DNA of 45,731 nt, from NCBI GenBank assembly GCA_021202515.1, contig JAJQCW010000040.1, positions 1-45,731 on the forward strand. The letters are read 5' to 3'. A program made the translations under genes and the position numbers. The notes beneath the pieces were generated by a model. The model saw only the letters and a list, made by a program, of their open reading frames with translations. It was not told the origin of the DNA and did no database searches. This document shows positions 6,642 through 13,684 of this stretch, in pieces. This stretch comes from Clostridiales bacterium (GTDB lineage: Bacteria; Bacillota; Clostridia; Oscillospirales; Oscillospiraceae). The stretch's first letter is position 1, and each line of letters opens with the position of its first letter.

Positions 6642-7988
6642 ATGGCTATTTCACTGAATATCAACAACGCCGGGCTGCGTGCCCACGAGCTGGAGCAGAC
6701 CAAATTCCTGGTGGATGCGTCCTATCAGCACCTGATGAGCAGAGAGGGCGCCGGCAACGACTTCCTGGGCTGGCTGAATCTGCCCTTTGAGTACGACAAA
6801 GAGGAGTTCGCCCGCATCAAGGCCGCCGCCAAGAAGATCCAGGCCCAGTCCGAGGTTTTGATCGCCATCGGCATCGGCGGCTCCTATCTGGGCGCACGGG
6901 CCGGTCTGGAGTTCTCCAAAGGCCCCTTCTATAACCAGTTGGCCAGCAAGGGCGACGGCGTTGAGGTCTATTTCGCCGGCAACAACATCAGCTCCGCCTA
7001 TGTCAGCTACCTGATGCAGATCATCGGCGACCGGGATTTCTCCGTCAATGTCATCTCCAAATCCGGCACCACCACCGAGCCTGCCGTGGCCTTCCGCATC
7101 TTCAAGGCCAAGCTGGAGGAAAAGTACGGTAAGGAAGGCGCGAAGGACCGCATTTACGCCACCACTGACGCCAAGAAAGGCGCGCTCCGTGGTCTGGCCG
7201 TGGCCGAGGGCTACGAGACCTTCGTGGTGCCTGACGCCACCGGCGGACGGTTCTCCTGCCTGACCGCTGTGGGTCTGCTGCCCATGGCCGCCGGCGGCAT
7301 GGACATCGACGCCGTCATGAAGGGCTGCGAGGACGCCTGCGTCAAGTACAACAACCCCGACCTGTACACCAACGACGCTATGAAGTACGCCGCCACCCGG
7401 TTCATCATGCTGATGAAGGGCAAGAGCGTGGAGATCCTCTCCAACTACGAGCCTGCTCTGACCCAGTTCGGCGAGTGGTACAAGCAGTTGATGGCTGAGT
7501 CCGAAGGCAAGGACGGCAAGGGCCTGTTCCCCGTCTCCGCCAACTTCTCCACTGACCTGCACTCCATCGGCCAGTTCATCCAGGACGGCTCCCGCACCAT
7601 GTTCGAGACGGTGCTGTGGGTCCAGAAATCCGCCTGCGACATCGCCGTGCCCGACGATCCCGCCAACGTGGACGGCCTGAACTTCGCCTCCGGCAAGACC
7701 ATGCAGTATATGAATGAGAAGGCCATGAACGGCACCATGCTGGCCCACGTGGACGGCGGCGTGCCCAACATCATCATCACCCTGGACGAGCTGAACGACC
7801 ACAACTTCGGTGAGCTGGTGTACTTCTTCTGGAAGTCCCTGGGCATCTCCGCTTATATGCTGGGTGTCAACCCGTTCAATCAGCCCGGCGTCGAGGATTA
7901 TAAGAAGAATATGTTTGCTCTCCTCGGCAAGCCGGGTTATGAGGACATGAAAGCGGATTTGGAGGCGCGCCTCGCCGCCGTGCTGTAA
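6642..7988 (+). CDS. pgi: Glucose-6-phosphate isomerase
   Basis: A 448-residue cytoplasmic enzyme interconverting glucose 6-phosphate and fructose 6-phosphate, of the short Gram-positive form. It has the SIS fold: IGIGGSYLGARAGLEF near 76-91, VISKSGTTTEPAVAFR near 132-147, the PGI signature FPVSANFSTDLHSIGQ near 297-312, and HDxN-like VDGGVPNIIITLDELNDHNFG near the C-terminal third. The catalytic Glu lies in the SIGQF region. GGAGG at 6627-6631 with 10-nt spacing and a consensus promoter precede it. The last 32 codons (7890-7988) have been copied several times downstream with almost purely synonymous differences. Confidence 0.97.
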   Translation: MAISLNINNAGLRAHELEQTKFLVDASYQHLMSREGAGNDFLGWLNLPFEYDKEEFARIKAAAKKIQAQSEVLIAIGIGGSYLGARAGLEFSKGPFYNQLASKGDGVEVYFAGNNISSAYVSYLMQIIGDRDFSVNVISKSGTTTEPAVAFRIFKAKLEEKYGKEGAKDRIYATTDAKKGALRGLAVAEGYETFVVPDATGGRFSCLTAVGLLPMAAGGMDIDAVMKGCEDACVKYNNPDLYTNDAMKYAATRFIMLMKGKSVEILSNYEPALTQFGEWYKQLMAESEGKDGKGLFPVSANFSTDLHSIGQFIQDGSRTMFETVLWVQKSACDIAVPDDPANVDGLNFASGKTMQYMNEKAMNGTMLAHVDGGVPNIIITLDELNDHNFGELVYFFWKSLGISAYMLGVNPFNQPGVEDYKKNMFALLGKPGYEDMKADLEARLAAVL

Positions 7989-8081
7989 GGAAACATTCGC
8001 CAAAGGCGAATGGGATTCCCGCTCGCCCTAAAACGCGCCCCCGGCGCGTTTTGGCCTGGCGGCCACGGGCTCACAGCCCGG
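7989..8081. repeat. Palindromic module I, first copy
   Basis: 93 bp with three hairpins: CATTCGCC-aaa-GGCGAATG, AAACGCGCC-ccc-GGCGCGTTT and CGGGCT-cac-AGCCCG. It starts directly after the pgi stop codon and ends at a copied pgi tail. A 95-bp copy lies at 8335-8429. Confidence 0.8.
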
Positions 8082-8180
8082 GTCGAGGATTATAAGAAGA
8101 ATATGTTTGCTTTGCTTGGCAAGCCGGGTTACGAAGATATGAAGGCCGACTTGGAAGCACGTTTGGCGGCTGTACTGTAA
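8082..8180 (+). pseudogene. Duplicated 3' end of pgi, copy 1 (32 codons plus stop)
   Basis: It encodes exactly the last 32 residues of pgi ([14 protein letters not shown] through RLAAVL) and the stop. Fifteen of 33 codons differ from the parent, all synonymously; the first ten codons are identical. It has no start codon or ribosome site of its own. The full conservation of the peptide implies the segment diverged while it was part of a translated pgi allele. Confidence 0.85.
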
Positions 8181-8181
8181 T

Positions 8182-8334
8182 TCTTTGTTGCTGGGTAAGC
8201 CTGGGTATGAGGATATGAAGGCCGACCTCGAAGCTCCTTTTTAAAGGTTGCGCCTACGGCGCTTTACAGAAAGCGAAGGGCGCAAAGGTGCCACCGGCAC
8301 CTTTGCATCCCTTCTACTCACCGCCGTGCTGTAA
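8182..8334 (+). pseudogene. Duplicated 3' end of pgi, copy 2, interrupted by module II
   Basis: From 8182 the reading [16 protein letters not shown] is kept with yet another set of synonymous codons. Then the 81-bp module II (8236-8316) intervenes and gives an early stop at 8242-8244. The pgi tail resumes at 8317 as LTAVL and stop (8332-8334). Confidence 0.8.
8236..8316. repeat. Palindromic module II, first copy
   Basis: 81 bp starting CCTTTTTAAAGG, with hairpins GCGCCTACGGCGC and CAAAGGTGCC-acc-GGCACCTTTG. It replaces a single codon (CGC) of the copied pgi tail and is nearly identical to 8508-8588. Confidence 0.8.
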
Positions 8335-8429
8335 GGAAACATTCGCCAAAGGCGAATGTTAGATTCCCACTCGCCCTAAAACGCGCCCCCGGCGCGTTTT
8401 GGCCTGGCGGCCACGGGCTCACAGCCCGG
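8335..8429. repeat. Palindromic module I, second copy
   Basis: 95 bp, nearly identical to 7989-8081 (differing by a short TTA-containing insertion after the first hairpin and a few bases). It again lies between a pgi stop codon and a copied pgi tail. Confidence 0.8.
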
Positions 8430-8606
8430 GTCGAGGATTATAAGAAGAATATGTTTGCTCTCCTCGGCAAGCCCGGCTATGAGGACATGAAGGCTGACCC
8501 GGAGGCCCCTTTTTAAGGGATGCGTCTGCGGCGCTTTACAGAAAGCGAAGGGCGCAAAGGTGCCACCGGCACCTTTGCATCCCTTCTACTCTCCGCCGTG
8601 CTGTAA
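8430..8606 (+). pseudogene. Duplicated 3' end of pgi, copy 3, interrupted by module II
   Basis: Codons [19 protein letters not shown] match pgi with synonymous changes (CCG to CCC, GGT to GGC, and others) plus one replacement, Leu to Pro. Module II then occupies 8508-8588 and the tail resumes as LSAVL with stop at 8604-8606. Confidence 0.8.
8508..8588. repeat. Palindromic module II, second copy
   Basis: 81 bp with the same boundaries relative to the pgi tail as 8236-8316: it begins right after the Glu-Ala codons and ends before the Leu codon. Confidence 0.8.
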
Positions 8607-8752
8607 GGTATCAGTCACATCCAAGATTATAGCCTGATTGCATCTTCTTGAACTTGTCCCTTGCTTGGAAACCCCTCCGCCACCGCTATGGAGCTGCTGG
8701 AAGCGAAGCAGTATGTAGACCGGTTATAACGTTCCCTGTTGACACCCAAACT

Positions 8753-8790
8753 GCCCGAATCCTGGTTTTGGCCCGGATTCGGGCGTTTTT
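8753..8790 (+). terminator. Strong rho-independent terminator
   Basis: GCCCGAATCC (8753-8762) pairs perfectly with GGATTCGGGC (8775-8784), followed by GTTTTTTCG. It closes the pgi-tail region. The stretch 8791-8979 is AT-richer with no supported gene; 8663-8690 holds a truncated CCCTCCG repeat. Confidence 0.9.
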
Positions 8791-8979
8791 TCGTCAAAAA
8801 ATTTTCTGGGCCCGCTACAGGCCTGTCTCTCAAAAAGTTCGTTCTTTTTGCACTTTTCAGTTTTTTACAAAGCAAAAGAAAGTGGCCGGATTTGCAGCCG
8901 TTTTCTCTGCGTAAAACGATTTTTCGGATTTTGAGAAAAACATTTTGCACCAGCCCCCACTTTCTCCCGTTGTGAGAGG

Positions 8980-9007
8980 TTGCTTTTTTCGCAGGTGATG
9001 ATATAAT
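8980..9007 (+). promoter_or_regulatory. Promoter of the aquaporin gene
   Basis: TTGCTT (8980-8985), 16-bp spacer, TATAAT (9002-9007). Confidence 0.7.
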
Positions 9008-9071
9008 GAAGCTGTGAGAATCCGCCTTATGTATCTTTTTATCTGTTCACCGTTCAGAAAGGAGTATCACA

Positions 9072-9740
9072 ATGGAAAACATCAAGAAATATGTGGCTGA
9101 GGTCATCGGCACCTTTGTCCTGGTGACCTTTGGCTGCGGCACCGCCGTGGCGGTGGGCTGCGCCAGCGACGCGGGCAGCGGCTACCTGCTGACCGCTCTG
9201 GCCTTTGGACTGGTCATCGTCGCCATGGCCTATAGCATTGGCAACATCTCCGGCTGTCACGTCAACCCTGCGGTGTCGCTGGCGATGCTGATTCGCAAGC
9301 AGCTCTCCGTCGGGGACTTTGTGGGTTACGTCATTTCCCAGCTCATCGGCTCCGCCCTGGGCTGCGTGGTGCTGGGCCTTGTGTTCGGCTTCGACTGCGG
9401 CTTTGGCGCCAACCAGATCCAGGAGGGCTGGGCCAACGGCTCTGTGGCCGGTGCGCTGCTGGTGGAAGTGGTGCTGACCTTCGTGTTCGTGCTGACCATC
9501 ATCGGCGTCACCAGCAAGCAGGAGAACAGCGCCGTCTCCGGCGTGGTCATTGGCCTGACCCTGACCCTGGTTCATATCCTGGGTATTGCCCTGACCGGCA
9601 CCTCGGTCAACCCGGCCCGGAGCCTGATGCCCGCCCTGTTCGCAGGCGGCGCAGCGCTGTCTCAGGTTTGGATCTTCATCGTGGCCCCGTTGGTGGGTGG
9701 CGCGCTGGCGGCGGTGGTGTACACCGCGCTGGAGGACTGA
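9072..9740 (+). CDS. MIP-family aquaporin (AqpZ-like)
   Basis: A 222-residue inner-membrane channel with six predicted membrane spans and both half-helix NPA motifs: CHVNPAVS (about 62-69) and TSVNPARS (about 178-185). The Arg after the second NPA and the His in TLVHILGIALTG fit the narrow aromatic/Arg filter of water channels of the AqpZ type rather than GlpF, which has a longer sequence and a Gly in place of that His. AAAGGAG precedes the ATG by about 7 nt. It is monocistronic: promoter at 8980 and terminator at 9768. Water selectivity is inferred from residues; small-solute transport cannot be excluded. Confidence 0.92.
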   Translation: MENIKKYVAEVIGTFVLVTFGCGTAVAVGCASDAGSGYLLTALAFGLVIVAMAYSIGNISGCHVNPAVSLAMLIRKQLSVGDFVGYVISQLIGSALGCVVLGLVFGFDCGFGANQIQEGWANGSVAGALLVEVVLTFVFVLTIIGVTSKQENSAVSGVVIGLTLTLVHILGIALTGTSVNPARSLMPALFAGGAALSQVWIFIVAPLVGGALAAVVYTALED

Positions 9741-9767
9741 GCGACATTCCCTGACCCCAAAGGAAAA

Positions 9768-9807
9768 GCACCCGGACTGGATAAAGTTCCTGTCCGGGTG
9801 CGTTTTT
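9768..9807. terminator. Terminator between aquaporin and the convergent BMC gene
   Basis: GCACCCGGAC (9768-9777) pairs perfectly with GTCCGGGTGC (9792-9801), followed by GTTTTTC. It could serve both converging genes. Confidence 0.88.
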
Positions 9808-9815
9808 CTGCGTTG

Positions 9816-10049
9816 CTACTCCAGCACGATGCCGGTCACGGCGGCGTCCACGGGACACCGGCCCCCCAGCACCGCCTGGGCCGCCTCCCCCTGGCAGACC
9901 AGCACATGGCTGCCCACGGCGGCCCCCAGAGGGTCCACCGCCACCAGCGTGCCGCCGCCGGGGACCTTCGCCAGCACCAGGGCCGCGCCGTCCAGGGCGG
10001 AGACGTGGGTGGGGGCAGTGACAACGCCAGTCACTTTGCAAATCATCAT
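9816..10049 (-). CDS. EutN/CcmL-family microcompartment vertex protein (orphan)
   Basis: A 77-residue protein of the BMC-P pentamer family (EutN/CcmL/CsoS4), which caps the vertices of bacterial microcompartment shells. MICKVTGVVTAPTHVSALDG is the classic N-terminus; LVAVDPLGAAVGSHVLVCQG and CPVDAAVTGIVL complete the small beta-barrel. Start: two consecutive Met codons (10049 or 10046) follow GGGAG. No shell hexamer (BMC-H/T), signature enzyme or encapsulation peptide occurs in the window, so it is an orphan here. It is preceded by a consensus promoter and a leader of about 240 nt carrying a 14-bp hairpin. It could serve a shell locus elsewhere or have a separate function. Confidence 0.85.
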   Translation of the reverse strand: MMICKVTGVVTAPTHVSALDGAALVLAKVPGGGTLVAVDPLGAAVGSHVLVCQGEAAQAVLGGRCPVDAAVTGIVLE

Positions 10050-10199
10050 AAGGAAACTCCCTTTCCGTGCGTGCCGCGGTTTGCGCGGCACATGCGGGAT
10101 TGTGCCTTTAGTATGCCGGAAAGGTTGGAAATTATGAGGCACAGGGGAACGTCTCCGGGAAAAAGGCACAGGGAAGGCTTCTGACGATTTCCTATAACA

Positions 10200-10291
10200 A
10201 CAAGAAGTAACCGCCCACATGCCCACGGGAACGGTTACTTCTTGTAGGTAACAACCAGGGGCCAGCCGTTGCCGGGCAGCGCCCTTATTCT
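10200..10291 (-). ncRNA. Structured leader or small RNA upstream of the BMC vertex gene
   Basis: The minus-strand transcript expected from the promoter at 10298-10326 begins near 10291 and soon forms a perfect 14-bp hairpin (10245-10232 with 10213-10200, arms CGGTTACTTCTTG / CAAGAAGTAACCG, 18-nt loop). The hairpin and flanks resemble, from memory only, the shared terminator/antitoxin part of type I holin-like toxin loci of Firmicutes. No hydrophobic toxin frame is present on either strand. It may be a decayed antitoxin RNA or a regulatory leader of the downstream gene. Confidence 0.4.
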
Positions 10292-10297
10292 GTCTCT

Positions 10298-10326
10298 ATT
10301 ATACCCGCAAACGGGACGACTGTCAA
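10298..10326 (-). promoter_or_regulatory. Consensus sigma-A promoter
   Basis: On the minus strand TTGACA (10326-10321), 17-bp spacer, TATAAT (10303-10298): a perfect match to consensus. It drives the structured RNA and possibly the BMC vertex gene. Confidence 0.88.
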
Positions 10327-10364
10327 TTTCTTTTTCCCTGAGCGCAGCTCGTTTTAGCCTCTCC

Positions 10365-10399
10365 CCATTGCACATTGCTCATTGCAAATTGCAAATTGT
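10365..10399. repeat. Single heptad array at the end of the HD-domain gene (copy D)
   Basis: Five phased units: CCATTGC, ACATTGC, TCATTGC, AAATTGC, AAATTGT. The last base overlaps the stop codon of the minus-strand HD gene. No opposing array is visible nearby, so it may be a solo remnant. Confidence 0.7.
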
Positions 10400-10956
10400 C
10401 AGTCCACCGCGTCGCTGGCGCGCATGGCCTCGATGGTCCGGCCGATCAGGTCGTCCAGCTCCCAGCCCAGCATGACCGCGCCGTCCCGGATCACGTCTCT
10501 GGAGCAGCCCGCGGCGAATTTTTTGTCTTTGAATTTTTTCTTCACCGACTTGACAGGCAGGTCGCTGACGCTCTTGGAGGGCCGCATGACCGCCACCGCT
10601 CCGATGAGGCCGGTCAGCTCGTCCACAGCATAGAGCACCTTCTCCATCTCGTGCTCCGGCTTGATGTCCACGGTCAGGTTGTAGCCGTGGCTGGCGGTGG
10701 CGTGGATGATGCGCTCGTCGATGTCCCGCTGCCGCATGATCTCCTGCTCCTTGATGCAGTGCTGGTCGGGGAACTGCTCAAAGTCCAGGTCGTGGAGGAT
10801 ACCCACGGCCTCCCAGAAGTCGGCCTCGTCGCCGTAGCCCAGCTCCTGGGCGTACCAGCGCATGACGTCGCCCACAATGCGGCTGTGTTTCCGGTGGAAC
10901 TCGCCCTGGTTGTACTCTTCCATCAGGTCCCATGCCTGTTCCGGGGTGGGGATCAT
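10399..10956 (-). CDS. HD-domain phosphohydrolase-like protein
   Basis: A 185-residue cytoplasmic protein with one HD domain. The metal-binding His/Asp set is visible as FHRKHSRIVGDVMRWYA (first His), GILHDLDFEQFP (HD pair) and IIHATASHGYN (later His). The C-terminal part (SVSDLPVKSVKKKFKDKKFA to ELDDLIGRTIEAM) is typical of the putative hydrolases annotated only as HD domain-containing protein. The start was placed at 10956, which gives 9-nt spacing from GGAG; the Met codon at 10962 is too close to it. The substrate is unknown. It appears monocistronic. Its stop codon lies in a heptad array. Confidence 0.85.
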   Translation of the reverse strand: MIPTPEQAWDLMEEYNQGEFHRKHSRIVGDVMRWYAQELGYGDEADFWEAVGILHDLDFEQFPDQHCIKEQEIMRQRDIDERIIHATASHGYNLTVDIKPEHEMEKVLYAVDELTGLIGAVAVMRPSKSVSDLPVKSVKKKFKDKKFAAGCSRDVIRDGAVMLGWELDDLIGRTIEAMRASDAVD

Positions 10957-11092
10957 CGTCATCGTCTCCTTTGTCCAGGCCGCGCCTGGTTCGATTTGAA
11001 CCCCAGTATAACCCTCTAAACCCACTTTGTCAATAGGGAATACAGGCGGCGCGCCTCCGCAAAAATCTTTTCGCATTTTAGAAAATTTATGC

Positions 11093-11121
11093 TTGACATT
11101 CGCCGGAGCGGGTGGTATTAT
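11093..11121 (+). promoter_or_regulatory. Promoter of the tRNA-Leu gene
   Basis: TTGACA (11093-11098), 17-bp spacer, TATTAT (11116-11121); an overlapping TATAAT lies at 11119-11124. Confidence 0.82.
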
Positions 11122-11156
11122 AATTCTCGCAGTGAGCGAGCCAGTCTTTTGGATAT

Positions 11157-11244
11157 GCGCAAGTGGTGGAATTGGTAGACTCGCTGGCTTCAGGTGCCAG
11201 TGCTCATTGCGGGCGTGCGGGTTCGACTCCCGCCTTGCGCACCA
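11157..11244 (+). tRNA. tRNA-Leu (anticodon CAG)
   Basis: The acceptor arms GCGCAAG (11157-11163) and CTTGCGC (11234-11240) pair, with encoded discriminator A and CCA (11241-11244). The anticodon stem CTGGC/GCCAG has the loop TTCAGGT, so the anticodon is CAG, reading CUG. The long variable arm and GGTTCGACTCC T-arm are as expected for a leucine tRNA. CUG is the dominant Leu codon in the surrounding genes. Confidence 0.96.
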
Positions 11245-11251
11245 GAGAGAG

Positions 11252-11288
11252 GCAGTAATTTCGGTTGAAATTACTGCTTTTTCTTTTT
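11252..11288 (+). terminator. Terminator of the tRNA gene
   Basis: GCAGTAATTTC (11252-11262) pairs perfectly with GAAATTACTGC (11267-11277), followed by TTTTTCTTTTTTT. Confidence 0.92.
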
Positions 11289-11394
11289 TTGGAGCCTCCG
11301 ATTGAACCGCGTCCTGCGTGCAGGGCCGCTGAATCAGAGCTTCCTTTTTGTTTTTTGCCGCAACTTTGCGTTTTCCAGAGAGAAGGTCTTTCCC

Positions 11395-12798
11395 ATGTCC
11401 AAACAGGCCGCCGACTTCAGCCAGGGGTCGGTTCGGAGCGCGGTGCTGCGCATGGCCGCCCCCATGACGCTGGCCCAGCTCATCAACATCCTGTATAACA
11501 TCGTGGACCGGGTGTTCATCGGGCAGATCCCCGTCACCGGGCGGCTGGAGCTGACCGGGCTGGGGCTGTGCCTGCCCATCATCTCCATCATCATGGGCTT
11601 TGCCAACCTGTGCGGCGTGGGCGGCGGCTCCCTGTTCTCCATCCGCCGGGGCGAGGGGGACGACGCCGAATGCCGCGCCATTCTGGGCAACTCCTTCGCC
11701 CTGCTGATTTTGTTGGGGGCAGCGGTAACGGTGATTCTGCTGACGCTGCGGGAGCCGCTGCTGTGGCTCTTCGGGGCCAGCGAGGACACCTTCGGTTACG
11801 CCAACGACTACCTGACCATCTACCTCTGCGGCACGATCTTCGTCATGATCAGCCTGGGCATGAACCCCTTCATCAACGCTCAGGGCTTCGCTACCACCGG
11901 GATGCTGACGGTGGCGCTGGGGGCCGCCATCAACCTGATTCTGGACCCCATCCTGATTTTCGCCTGCGGCATGGGGGTTCGCGGCGCGGCGCTGGCCACC
12001 ATTATCGCCCAGGGCTGCTCCGCCGTGTGGGTGCTGCGGTTCCTGACCGCTAAAAACACTCCCCACCGGCTGACGCTGGCAGGGCTGCGGCTCAAAGCCC
12101 GCCGGGTGAAGCGCATTTTCGCCCTGGGGCTGTCGGGATTCTTTATGAACCTGACCAACTCCCTGGTGCAGATCGTCTGCAACGCCACCCTCCAGGCCAC
12201 CGGCGGCGACCTGTACGTGGGGGTCATGACCGTAATCAACTCCATCCGGGAAGTGGTCATGCTGTTCGTCCAGGGACTGAACAACGGCGCCCAGCCCGTC
12301 ATGGGCTACAACTATGGCGCAAGGCTCTACAAACGGGTTCGCCAGACCATCCGGTTCAGCGTCTCCTGCACCATCGGCTGCGCCGTCTGCGTGTGGCTGG
12401 TGACTATGCTGCTGCCGGGGCAGCTCATCCGCATTTTTAACGGAGAAGAGGCGCTGGTGGAGGCGGGCATCCCCGCCATGCGCATCTACTTCTGTATGTT
12501 CCTGTTTATGTCTCTGCAAATCGCCGGACAGACGGTGTTCACCGCCCTGGGCCGGTCGAAGAACGCGGTTTTCTTCTCCCTGTTCCGCAAGGCCATCATC
12601 AACGCGCCGCTGACCGTTTTGCTGGCCCACTGGATGGGCAGCACCGGCGTGTTCACCGCCGAGGCGGTGTCCCAGTTGGTGGGCGGCCTGGCCTGCTTCA
12701 CCACCATGTGCCTGACGGTGTATCGGCCCCTCTCCCGCCTGGAGGACGGGGAAGCGCTGCCGATTCACCATCATCATTTATCCCAGCGCCACGTCTAA
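11395..12798 (+). CDS. MATE-family multidrug/organic cation exporter
   Basis: A 467-residue membrane protein with twelve predicted spans and two homologous MatE halves. SVRSAVLRMAAPMTLAQLINILYNIVDRVFIGQI (from about residue 10) is the characteristic first span of the first half; NGAQPVMGYNYGARLYKRVRQ marks the second-half loop. These proteins export cationic drugs or metabolites using a sodium or proton gradient; the substrate is not predictable. The ATG at 11395 has GAGAAGG about 9 nt upstream. The last residues (PIHHHHLSQRHV) lie in a 21-bp tail-to-tail overlap with the ZIP gene, so the C-terminus may be a late extension. Confidence 0.93.
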   Translation: MSKQAADFSQGSVRSAVLRMAAPMTLAQLINILYNIVDRVFIGQIPVTGRLELTGLGLCLPIISIIMGFANLCGVGGGSLFSIRRGEGDDAECRAILGNSFALLILLGAAVTVILLTLREPLLWLFGASEDTFGYANDYLTIYLCGTIFVMISLGMNPFINAQGFATTGMLTVALGAAINLILDPILIFACGMGVRGAALATIIAQGCSAVWVLRFLTAKNTPHRLTLAGLRLKARRVKRIFALGLSGFFMNLTNSLVQIVCNATLQATGGDLYVGVMTVINSIREVVMLFVQGLNNGAQPVMGYNYGARLYKRVRQTIRFSVSCTIGCAVCVWLVTMLLPGQLIRIFNGEEALVEAGIPAMRIYFCMFLFMSLQIAGQTVFTALGRSKNAVFFSLFRKAIINAPLTVLLAHWMGSTGVFTAEAVSQLVGGLACFTTMCLTVYRPLSRLEDGEALPIHHHHLSQRHV

Positions 12799-13557
12799 GG
12801 CCATCATCAGGGTGAACCCCACGGAAAAGAGCAGCGTCACCACGTCGGAGTGCCTGCCCTGGGCCATTTCAGGGATCAGCTCCTCCACCACCACGTAGAG
12901 CATGGCTCCGGCGGCGAAGCTGAGCAGATAGGGCAGCACCGGCACCACCAGCCCCGCCGCCGTCACGGTGAGCAGCGCGCCAATCGGCTCCACCACGCCG
13001 GAGAGCACCCCGTAGAGAAAGGCTTTGGGCCTCTTGGCCCCCGCCGCCCGCAGGGGCATGGAAATAATGGCTCCCTCCGGGAAGTTCTGGGCCGCGATGC
13101 CCAGAGACAGGGCCATCGCCCCAAAGAGGGACACCTGCCCGCCGCCGGTGAGCCAGTCGGCGTAGACCGCCCCCACCGCCATGCCCTCCGGCAGATTGTG
13201 TAGGGTGACGGCCAGCAGCAGCATGGTGGTGCGCTGGAGACGGCTGTGGGGGCCTTCCGCCTGCTCGCTGAACATATGCAGGTGGGGAATGGCGTGGTCC
13301 AGCGCCAGCAAAAACAGCACCCCCAACCAGAACCCAACCGCCGCCGGTAGGAACCGCCAACGTCCCAGGGCCGCTGCCTGCTCCAGCGCGGGCAGCAGCA
13401 GGCTCCAGACGGAGGCCGCCGTCATCACTCCGGCGGCGAAGCCGGTGAGGGACCGCTGCACCAGCCGGTGCAGCTCCCCTCGGAGAAAAAACACACAGGC
13501 GGCGCCCAGCGCCGTCCCCAAAAACGGGATCAGTATCCCCTTTATCACATCACTCAT
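12778..13557 (-). CDS. ZIP-family divalent metal transporter
   Basis: A 259-residue membrane protein of the ZIP (zinc/iron permease) family with about eight spans. The two metal-site signatures are present: HNLPEGMAVG in TM4 and QNFPEGAIIS in TM5. The His-containing loop DHAIPHLHMF lies before TM4, as expected for cytoplasmic metal capture. Bacterial homologues (ZupT/GufA type) import Zn, Mn or Fe. The ATG at 13557 follows GGGAGG by about 6 nt. It is convergent with the MATE gene, overlapping its end by 21 bp. No metal-responsive operator was recognised. Confidence 0.93.
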   Translation of the reverse strand: MSDVIKGILIPFLGTALGAACVFFLRGELHRLVQRSLTGFAAGVMTAASVWSLLLPALEQAAALGRWRFLPAAVGFWLGVLFLLALDHAIPHLHMFSEQAEGPHSRLQRTTMLLLAVTLHNLPEGMAVGAVYADWLTGGGQVSLFGAMALSLGIAAQNFPEGAIISMPLRAAGAKRPKAFLYGVLSGVVEPIGALLTVTAAGLVVPVLPYLLSFAAGAMLYVVVEELIPEMAQGRHSDVVTLLFSVGFTLMMALDVALG

Positions 13558-13684
13558 CGTCTGCCTCCCTCGCCGTTGTGGAGCGTCCGCGTCAAACCTT
13601 CAAGCGCCGCACAAGGCCGCCGAACCGTCCGCGTGGATGTCACCTCTGACAATATACGCAACGGCGGGGCCGACGGTGAAGCTT

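Noticed and set aside
7989-8606. Genomic island attachment array with resident integrase at pgi
   Set aside because: The tail copies suggest past events, but no integrase or cargo gene exists in or beside the array, so no mobile element was annotated there.
10399-12777. Minus-strand frame of about 790 codons reaching from the HD gene across tRNA-Leu and MATE
   Set aside because: Only the last 185 codons (the HD protein) have coding character; the rest is antisense to tRNA and MATE and low-complexity.
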